Shown one piece after another: positions 58,511-64,000 of a stretch of DNA of 64,000 bases. Source of the DNA: Azotimanducus sp965199815. GTDB taxonomy: Bacteria > Pseudomonadota > Gammaproteobacteria > Pseudomonadales > Azotimanducaceae. The position numbers and the translations under genes are program-made. The stretch's first letter is position 1; every line of letters begins with the position of its first letter. The notes under the pieces were generated by a model, which did no database searches, was not told the DNA's origin, and was given only the letters and a program-made list of their open reading frames with translations. Where the stretch lies: the NCBI GenBank assembly GCA_965199815.1, contig CBDATE010000018.1, forward strand, positions 372,001 through 436,000, read 5' to 3'.

Positions 58511-59656
58511 AACCGTGCGCTGAAAATCTCCCTGCCGCGGGGCCAGTCGGCATTCCTCTGGGGGCCGAGAAAGATTGGGAAATCGACATTGCTCACAGAG
58601 CAATTTGACCAATCGGCACACTTCGACTTGCTCGATACCCGCCTGCTGCTTCAGTTGATGCGCGAGCCATGGAGCCTGGCGGAGCAGGTGCTGGCGCTGC
58701 CGGACGAGCAGCGACGATTACCCATCATCATTGATGAGGTGCAGAAGGTTCCTGTGCTTCTGGACGAAGTTCATCGGCTGATCGAGACCGAGGGGCTGAG
58801 TTTTGTACTGTGTGGTTCAAGTGCCCGCAAGCTCAAGCGTGGGGGTGCCAACTTGCTGGGTGGCAGGCCCTGGCGCTTCGCCCTGCATCCACTCACCTGG
58901 CAAGAGATTCCGGACTTTGATGTGCTGCGCGCTCTGAATCGCGGGCTGGTGCCGACACACTACGACAGTGCACACTTCCGACGCACACTTGCCGGCTATT
59001 GTGACGACTACCTGAAAGAGGAGGTGTTTGATGAGGGGTTGGTACGCAATGTAACCGCCTTCTCGCGCTTCTTTGACGCACTGGGGTTCAGTCACGGTGA
59101 AATCCTCAACTTTTCCAGCCTGGCGCGAGATTGCGGGGTCGATTCGAAGACGGTCAGGGAGTATTTCCGGATACTTGAGGATACTCTTCTGGGCACCCTG
59201 CTCGAGCCATTCACGCGCCATCGCTCGCGAGCGATCATCACCCGCGCGCCGAAGTTCTATCTGTTCGATGTAGGGGTTGCAGGACACTTGACCGGTCGCC
59301 ATATCGACCGCGAGACGGGCGCGGATTTTGGTCGTGCACTGGAGCACTTCATCCTCATGGAGCTGCTTGCCTACAGAAGCTACCGCGAAAAGCAGTATCC
59401 CATCCGCTACTGGCGGACCAAGTCGGGGCTTGAAGTGGACTTTGTTGTTGGCCGAGGCGGTGAAGTCGCCATTGAGGTCAAGGGTGGTCGTGTGCGCTCG
59501 CAAGACCTCGGAGGAATCAACGCATTCGTCGATGAGCAGCGTCCCGAACGTGCCATCGTCGTGTGTGGCGAGGTGCTGCCGCGCCGGATTGGGGCAGTGG
59601 AAGCACTGCCCTGGCAGGTGTTCCTCGAACGCCTCTGGGCGAACGAGATTCTGTAG
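58499..59656 (+). CDS. AAA-type ATPase with DUF4143 C-terminal domain
   Basis: The protein has 385 residues. Walker A is GPRKIGKST (residues 22-30), Walker B is IIIDE (Asp79-Glu80), and a sensor-like LCGSSARKL follows. The C-terminal DUF4143 region ends with LEVDFVV..AIEVKGG, resembling the D-ExK core of PD-(D/E)XK nucleases. Known: such ATPases are common, scattered and poorly characterised, often thought to be mobile or defence-linked. The ATG at 58499 gives MSLYNRALKISLPRG, the expected N-terminus; an upstream in-frame TTG at 58469 lies in the repeat array. There is no Shine-Dalgarno because the start is inside the repeat. It is a single gene between unrelated neighbours, which would fit horizontal arrival. 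Confidence 0.85.
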   Translation: MSLYNRALKISLPRGQSAFLWGPRKIGKSTLLTEQFDQSAHFDLLDTRLLLQLMREPWSLAEQVLALPDEQRRLPIIIDEVQKVPVLLDEVHRLIETEGLSFVLCGSSARKLKRGGANLLGGRPWRFALHPLTWQEIPDFDVLRALNRGLVPTHYDSAHFRRTLAGYCDDYLKEEVFDEGLVRNVTAFSRFFDALGFSHGEILNFSSLARDCGVDSKTVREYFRILEDTLLGTLLEPFTRHRSRAIITRAPKFYLFDVGVAGHLTGRHIDRETGADFGRALEHFILMELLAYRSYREKQYPIRYWRTKSGLEVDFVVGRGGEVAIEVKGGRVRSQDLGGINAFVDEQRPERAIVVCGEVLPRRIGAVEALPWQVFLERLWANEIL

Positions 59657-59775
59657 GACACCAATTCGCAGGAACAGAACGCAAAAGCTTGTCGAATGCC
59701 CCACTGTCAAGGCACAATACCCCCCTCGGCACCTCATTGAGACTTGCACCTGATTGAGTGCTCTGCAACCAGTTC

Positions 59776-60276
59776 ATGAAACGCACTGTCCTCGAATATC
59801 CTGACCCGCGCCTGCGCATGGAGGCGCAGCCCGTCCCGGTCGTGCATGATGCCGTGCGTCGGCTCGCGGACGACATGCTGGAGACCATGTATGCAGAACG
59901 CGGCATAGGTCTTGCCGCCACCCAGATCGGGGTCAACAAGCGATTGTTGGTAATGGATGTCTCGCCGCAGCGTAGCGAGCCGCTGATTCTCATCAATCCG
60001 CGTATTATCGAGCTGACGGGCCGCGCTGAGTCCAACGAGGGCTGTTTGTCGGTGCCCGGATTCTACGAGCCGGTTGAGCGCGCCGAGCGAGTCGAGGTGG
60101 AGTTTCTCGACCGGGCCGGTGAGCCGGTGTGCGTCGAGTGGGACGGCATACACGCAGTGTGCGTACAGCACGAGATCGATCATCTCGATGGCAAGCTGTT
60201 CGTGGACTACCTGTCGCCCCTGAAGCGAAACCGCATCCGCAAGAGGCTTGGCAAGCTGCGCCGCGAAATTGCCTGA
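59776..60276 (+). CDS. def: Peptide deformylase
   Basis: This metalloenzyme removes the formyl group from the N-terminal Met of new proteins. It has 166 residues, the normal size. All three signature motifs are present: GIGLAATQ, EGCLS and QHEIDHLDGKLF, giving the Cys and two His metal ligands and the catalytic Glu. ATG 59776 (MKRTVLEYPDPRL) is preferred to the GTG at 59758, because it matches the family N-terminus. It overlaps the next gene, fmt, which is the classical pairing: one enzyme removes the formyl group, the other adds it to initiator tRNA. The 119-bp gap after the ATPase gene should hold the promoter, though no strong consensus was found. Confidence 0.95.
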   Translation: MKRTVLEYPDPRLRMEAQPVPVVHDAVRRLADDMLETMYAERGIGLAATQIGVNKRLLVMDVSPQRSEPLILINPRIIELTGRAESNEGCLSVPGFYEPVERAERVEVEFLDRAGEPVCVEWDGIHAVCVQHEIDHLDGKLFVDYLSPLKRNRIRKRLGKLRREIA

Positions 60277-61270
60277 CTCCACCTCCCGCCCCTTGCGCAT
60301 CGGGTTCGCGGGCACCCCGGAGTTTGCGTGCAGGATTCTGTCTGGTCTGCTCGCCGAGGATGTGCGTCCGGTGCTGGTGCTGACGGCACCCGACCGGGCG
60401 CGAGGTCGCGGGCGCAGGGTGCGCCCAACCCCGGTGCGCGAACTTGCGGACGAGTACGCTATTGAAGTGCTCACGCCCACCAGCCTGAAGACTGACGACA
60501 GCCTGCAAGCGATCGCGAGCTACCGGCTGGATGTCTTGATCGTTGCCGCATTCGGCCTCATCTTGCCCGCCGCCATCCTGGCCCTGCCTCGCCTCGGTTG
60601 CCTCAATGTCCACCCGTCGCTGCTCCCGCGCTGGCGTGGCGCGGCACCAATCGAACGCGCACTCATGGCCGGAGATGCCACGACCGGCGTATGCATCATG
60701 CAGATGGAAGAGGGGCTAGATACCGGCCCGGTGTATGACAGTGCGAGTCTTGCCATCCATGAAGACACCACCGGAGATGACTTGCGCGCAGCCTTGGCCG
60801 ACCTTGGGCTGCGGCTATTGCTCGGTCTGCTCGCCCGGCTCGGCAAGGAATCCCGGCCAGAGCCGACACCTCAGGCATCGCAGGGCATCACCTATGCCCA
60901 CAAGGTGACTCGCGACGACCAGGGGATTGCATGGTCGAACGAGGCGCGTCTGGTGGTTCGCCAAATCCATGCGCTGAACAGCGCCGCGCCGGCGTTCTCC
61001 GGACCGGCCGCCGACGGCGACATTGCAGACATTGCAATGGTTCGCTTTCTTCGCGCCACCAGCCTGCCGCATTCAGGTAACGCCATCCCCGGCGAGGTGT
61101 TGCCAGCGCCAGCGGGCGCTATTCACATTGCCTGCGGTGCGGGATGCATCTCGCTCGTCGAGGCATGCGTGTTGCGCGGCGCAGCGCGCCGCCTTGGGCC
61201 GCGCGCGCTGCTGAACGGGTTTCCCGAGCTCTTCACGCCCGGCAATCGCTTCGTCGCACCGCAGGCTTGA
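60269..61270 (+). CDS. fmt: Methionyl-tRNA formyltransferase
   Basis: Transfers a formyl group from 10-formyl-tetrahydrofolate to Met-tRNA-fMet. About 333 residues. Seen: N-terminal LRIGFAGTPEFA, the folate-binding and catalytic stretch LNVHPSLLPRWRGAAPIERA with the catalytic Asn and His, and GLDTGPV. The C-terminal tRNA-binding domain follows (ALNSAAPAFSGP). The start is uncertain because only TTG codons are available: 60248, 60269 and 60293. TTG 60269 gives a leader of family-like length and overlaps the def stop by eight bases, implying translational coupling. The gene downstream is the convergent P450; rsmB, a frequent third member of this cluster, is not adjacent. Confidence 0.93.
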   Translation: MPDSTSRPLRIGFAGTPEFACRILSGLLAEDVRPVLVLTAPDRARGRGRRVRPTPVRELADEYAIEVLTPTSLKTDDSLQAIASYRLDVLIVAAFGLILPAAILALPRLGCLNVHPSLLPRWRGAAPIERALMAGDATTGVCIMQMEEGLDTGPVYDSASLAIHEDTTGDDLRAALADLGLRLLLGLLARLGKESRPEPTPQASQGITYAHKVTRDDQGIAWSNEARLVVRQIHALNSAAPAFSGPAADGDIADIAMVRFLRATSLPHSGNAIPGEVLPAPAGAIHIACGAGCISLVEACVLRGAARRLGPRALLNGFPELFTPGNRFVAPQA

Positions 61271-61313
61271 GCGGAGCCTGTGGTGCGTCAGACTCCGCCC
61301 CGCAGAACCGCCC

Positions 61314-62573
61314 TCAGCGCCAATCAAACATCAGGTGCAGGTGCGCGAGATTGCGCAGCACGAAGCTCGGCTCCGGCTCAGGTTTCGGCTTGTCCGGGTC
61401 AAGACGAAAATTCTCCATGCGTTCCAGCAGCGAAGCGAACCCGAGGTTCAACTCCTGACGCGCAAGCGGTGCGCCGATGCAGTGGTGAACGCCGGAGCCG
61501 AAGGCCATCTGCATACCGGCTTTTGGCCGGTCGATGACGATATCGTCCGGGTTGTCAAACATGCGCTCGTCACGATTGGCTGATCCATAGCGCAGCATCA
61601 GGAAATCGCCTTTCTTCAGGGGATAGCCGCCAAGCTCGGTATCCTTGGCAACCCGTCTTGGCAGGCCTTGCACCGGCGATTCGCGGCGCAGAATCTCCTC
61701 CACGAACACCTTGATCCTGTCCGGCTGTGCGCGCAGCTCCTGCTGCAACTCGGGTCGCTCGATCAGTGCCAGCATCCCCCATCCGAAGGCGCTGGTTGTG
61801 GTTTCGTGACCGGCCACCAGAAACTGGCGCAGGATATTGGCCGCCTCACCTCGAGTCAGCGGGCGGTCTTCTTCGGCGAGGCGCGATGTGGCCAGAACAG
61901 AAATCATGTCTTCACGTGGCGTTTCGCGGCGCTCTTCGAAGATGCGCAGCATCAGACGCTGCAATTCGAGTTCATGTCGGCTGCGCGCCAGCAGTTCCTC
62001 ATCGTCGTAGCTGTTCAGGCGCAGTCCATCGGCAAGTATGCCTGCGCCACGCTCGAAGACTTCCCGATCTGCAGGCGGCACGCCGAGGCGGTCGCCAATG
62101 ATGGTCAGGGGTATCGGAAAGGCCACCCGGGAAATGAATTCGATGGTCGTGTCTTGCCCAAGCGCATCAAGTGTGCGGTCAATCACCTCCTGCACGGCCG
62201 ATTGCGCACTGTTGATGCGTGAGCCGGTAAAAAGCTGGTTGACCAGGCTGCGGTAATGCGTATGCTTCGGTCGGTCGAGCGTCAACATGGTAGGCGGCTC
62301 GACTTCCATCTGTGCATAAATCTGCTTCAGTGCCTCCTGCGTTTCAGGCGATGCCGCAGCGAAGCGAAGCTGCTGTGGCCGTTGCAGGAAGTCGCCCGTT
62401 TCATTGGAGTAGGTGGCCGGGTCGCGCAGCGCCTCGCGCAGCAGATCGTATCGGCTGACCACGTGTACGCCGAGTTCCCTGGCGAAATACACGGGCGCTT
62501 CGTCGCGCAGGCGACGGTGCACCGCGTGGGGGCTCTTGAGTGTTTCCATATCGAAAAGTTGTATGTCTGGCAT
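61314..62573 (-). CDS. Cytochrome P450 (bacterial soluble class I type)
   Basis: A soluble haem monooxygenase of about 419 residues. Seen: I-helix oxygen-binding motif AGHETTTS, K-helix ExxR in EEILRRESP, and haem-binding loop FGSGVHHCIGAPLAR with the thiolate ligand at Cys365. ATG 62573 (MPDIQLFDMETL) is preferred over the TTG at 62630. There is no membrane anchor, so electrons should come from a separate ferredoxin and reductase; a suitable reductase lies at 56,661-57,872, but no ferredoxin gene is in the window. The substrate cannot be told from the sequence. It follows glnD on the same strand after 105 bp and converges with fmt across 43 bp. Confidence 0.93.
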   Translation of the reverse strand: MPDIQLFDMETLKSPHAVHRRLRDEAPVYFARELGVHVVSRYDLLREALRDPATYSNETGDFLQRPQQLRFAAASPETQEALKQIYAQMEVEPPTMLTLDRPKHTHYRSLVNQLFTGSRINSAQSAVQEVIDRTLDALGQDTTIEFISRVAFPIPLTIIGDRLGVPPADREVFERGAGILADGLRLNSYDDEELLARSRHELELQRLMLRIFEERRETPREDMISVLATSRLAEEDRPLTRGEAANILRQFLVAGHETTTSAFGWGMLALIERPELQQELRAQPDRIKVFVEEILRRESPVQGLPRRVAKDTELGGYPLKKGDFLMLRYGSANRDERMFDNPDDIVIDRPKAGMQMAFGSGVHHCIGAPLARQELNLGFASLLERMENFRLDPDKPKPEPEPSFVLRNLAHLHLMFDWR

Positions 62574-62678
62574 GAGCGTGAGGCCGCCTGTCTGTTCTTG
62601 TGATGATGAGAGATGGCGATATAAACGCAAGTAGTGCAGAAAATCAACCGGACTGTGGCCGCCGCGACGCGCACCACC

Positions 62679-64000
62679 TCAGCATCCACACGCCAGAAGT
62701 TCTTCGCGCACACGCGCTGCCAACGCCCGCTGTTCCTCTGCATCGCAAATCGATTCGCCGGATGCATGGGTGACGCTGAAGGAGTCTTCAACCCGCTCCC
62801 CGAGGGTCGAGACACTCGCGCTCCCGATTTTCAGGCGCTGATTGATCAGCGCCCGCACAATCAGCGTGAGCAGACCCGGACGCGCGCGACATTCGATGTG
62901 CACACTCGATTCGTCGAGTTCATCATCGCTTTCGAATCGCACCCTGACGGGCACCTTGAAGTATTGCAGTTCGCGCCGCACCCTGCGCGCCGATATCTTG
63001 CGCACCGCCTCTTCCACCTGCTCGACATACCCGCCCTGATTCAGTGAGGTCGTCAATTCTCTGGTGATGGCCGCAAAGCGGCGCGCATTGCGGCCTATAT
63101 AGCCGCTTTCCTGATCGAGCACCATGTAGGTGGCAAAACACTGGCCGCCAACGGTCGCACATATGCGCGCGGCGTGGATGGAGAGCCGCATGAGGTTCAG
63201 CCTGGCCAGGGTGAGCAGGACAAGTTCGGGGTCGTCCTCGGTGGCCACGAACACCTGGGTCGCCCCCTCGCCCTCGAGCTGTCTGGGCAGATCCTGCACA
63301 TGTGCGACAGCGCTGCGCGAGTTTCCACGCCTGGCGAGCAGCTCGGTGAATTTCGCGAGCTGCGGCGGCGTGTGCGAGAGAAAAAACTCGTCCGGCGGAC
63401 TGTCCCACAGCGTCTCGGCGATTTCTTCGCTGATGCCTTTCCTGGCCAGCCGCGCCAGCGCCAGCCGCTTGGCTTCGCGTACCTTCTCGGTCTTGCCGGG
63501 CGAAGTGTCTGAGCCGCGGCGCAACATGCGGCGCGTTTCGGTGTAGAGCTGGCTCATCAGCGCCGCTCGCCAGCCGTTCCACAGCGAGGGGTCGGTGGCG
63601 GTGATATCGGCGACCGTAAGGGTGTAGAGGTAGTCGAGTCGGTCCCTGTTACCAACGAAGCGCGCGAAGGCGCGAATCACTTCCGGGTTGCTCAGGTCCT
63701 CGCTCTGCGCCACGCGCGACATGGCCAGATGATGGCGCACCAGCCATTCGGCCAGGGCAGTGGGTTCTTGCGAAAGCCCCAGGCGCTGGCAGAAGCGCAC
63801 CACATCCCGCGCCCCGTGTTCGGAGTGGTCGCCGCCCCGACCCTTGCCGAGATCATGAAACAGCCCGGCAATGTAGAGAGCGTCGAGTCGTCTGAGGCGT
63901 TTGAAGCAATGCGTTGCCACCGGGAATTTCTCGCGCGCGGAGCGATAGCGAAAGCGGCGCAGATTGCGGATGAGTTGCAGGGTGTGCGCATCCACCGTGT
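62679..64000 (-). CDS. glnD: Bifunctional uridylyltransferase/uridylyl-removing enzyme GlnD, C-terminal part (5' end outside window)
   Basis: GlnD senses glutamine and adds or removes UMP on PII proteins, controlling nitrogen assimilation. About 440 C-terminal residues are present, roughly half the usual ~890; the nucleotidyltransferase domain is beyond the window. Seen: the HD hydrolase motif FHDLGKGRGGDHSEHGA, the conserved helical stretch LDYLYTLTVADITATDPSLWN, and two C-terminal ACT domains (QVFVATEDDPELVLLTLARL and ECRARPGLLTLIVRALI). These ACT domains bind glutamine in characterised GlnD. The stop is at 62679-62681. Nothing suggests truncation other than the window edge. Confidence 0.93.
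   Translation of the reverse strand, partial: TVDAHTLQLIRNLRRFRYRSAREKFPVATHCFKRLRRLDALYIAGLFHDLGKGRGGDHSEHGARDVVRFCQRLGLSQEPTALAEWLVRHHLAMSRVAQSEDLSNPEVIRAFARFVGNRDRLDYLYTLTVADITATDPSLWNGWRAALMSQLYTETRRMLRRGSDTSPGKTEKVREAKRLALARLARKGISEEIAETLWDSPPDEFFLSHTPPQLAKFTELLARRGNSRSAVAHVQDLPRQLEGEGATQVFVATEDDPELVLLTLARLNLMRLSIHAARICATVGGQCFATYMVLDQESGYIGRNARRFAAITRELTTSLNQGGYVEQVEEAVRKISARRVRRELQYFKVPVRVRFESDDELDESSVHIECRARPGLLTLIVRALINQRLKIGSASVSTLGERVEDSFSVTHASGESICDAEEQRALAARVREELLACGC

Noticed and set aside
61271..61313. Terminator between convergent fmt and P450 genes
   Set aside because: A 6-bp GCGGAG/CTCCGC pairing exists, but the loop is 16 bases and there is no T-run.
62574..62630. TTG start for the P450 at 62630
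   Set aside because: An ATG at 62573 fits the usual P450 N-terminal length better, and the upstream residues are Ser/Gln-rich without conservation.

Overview
The window is GC-rich bacterial DNA, most likely from a gammaproteobacterium. Support comes from GlnD with its HD and ACT domains, an AcnA-type aconitase, a def-fmt pair and a DUF1820 protein. A finer placement cannot be made from this sequence. A host-associated or particle-attached lifestyle is only an inference, from the enormous adhesin-like gene.

Bases 1-51975 belong to one gigantic plus-strand gene whose 5' end lies before the window. It encodes more than 17,000 residues of repeated extracellular modules. In order these are: (i) about 1-17,400, thirteen leucine-rich-repeat (LRR) modules alternating with Ig-like and cadherin-like domains; (ii) 17,400-25,000, fibronectin-III-like, He_PIG-like and Calx-beta-like domains; (iii) 25,000-40,450, a tandem array of 26 units with a period near 606 bp, each a VCBS-type domain plus a PKD-like domain; (iv) 40,450-49,070, a second He_PIG / FN3 / Calx-beta section that includes seven tandem pairs of about 570 bp; (v) 49,070-51,975, a stalk and an autotransporter beta-barrel ending in Phe. 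About 18 small indels, all between 29,894 and 45,902 and mostly inside the VCBS array, break the frame. The same domain series resumes after each one, and the overall frame is restored before the barrel. Assembly error in near-identical repeats, or recombination among them, looks more likely than several genes.

Bases 52,075-64,000 are compact single-copy genes. acnA and a threonyl-tRNA synthetase lacking the TGS domain lie head to tail on the plus strand. They converge on a minus-strand pair, DUF1820 followed by an FAD-dependent ferredoxin/rubredoxin-type reductase. A 31-bp palindromic tandem repeat (four copies plus part of a fifth) fills the promoter region and start codon of an AAA/DUF4143 ATPase gene. 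Then come def-fmt, facing a cytochrome P450 and the 3' part of glnD on the minus strand. The reductase could supply electrons to the P450, but no ferredoxin gene is in the window.

The most unusual items are the size and architecture of the autotransporter, the clustered frameshifts and mosaic repeats in its centre, the Gly/Phe-rich insert near the end of its barrel, and the 31-bp palindromic array covering the ATPase start.
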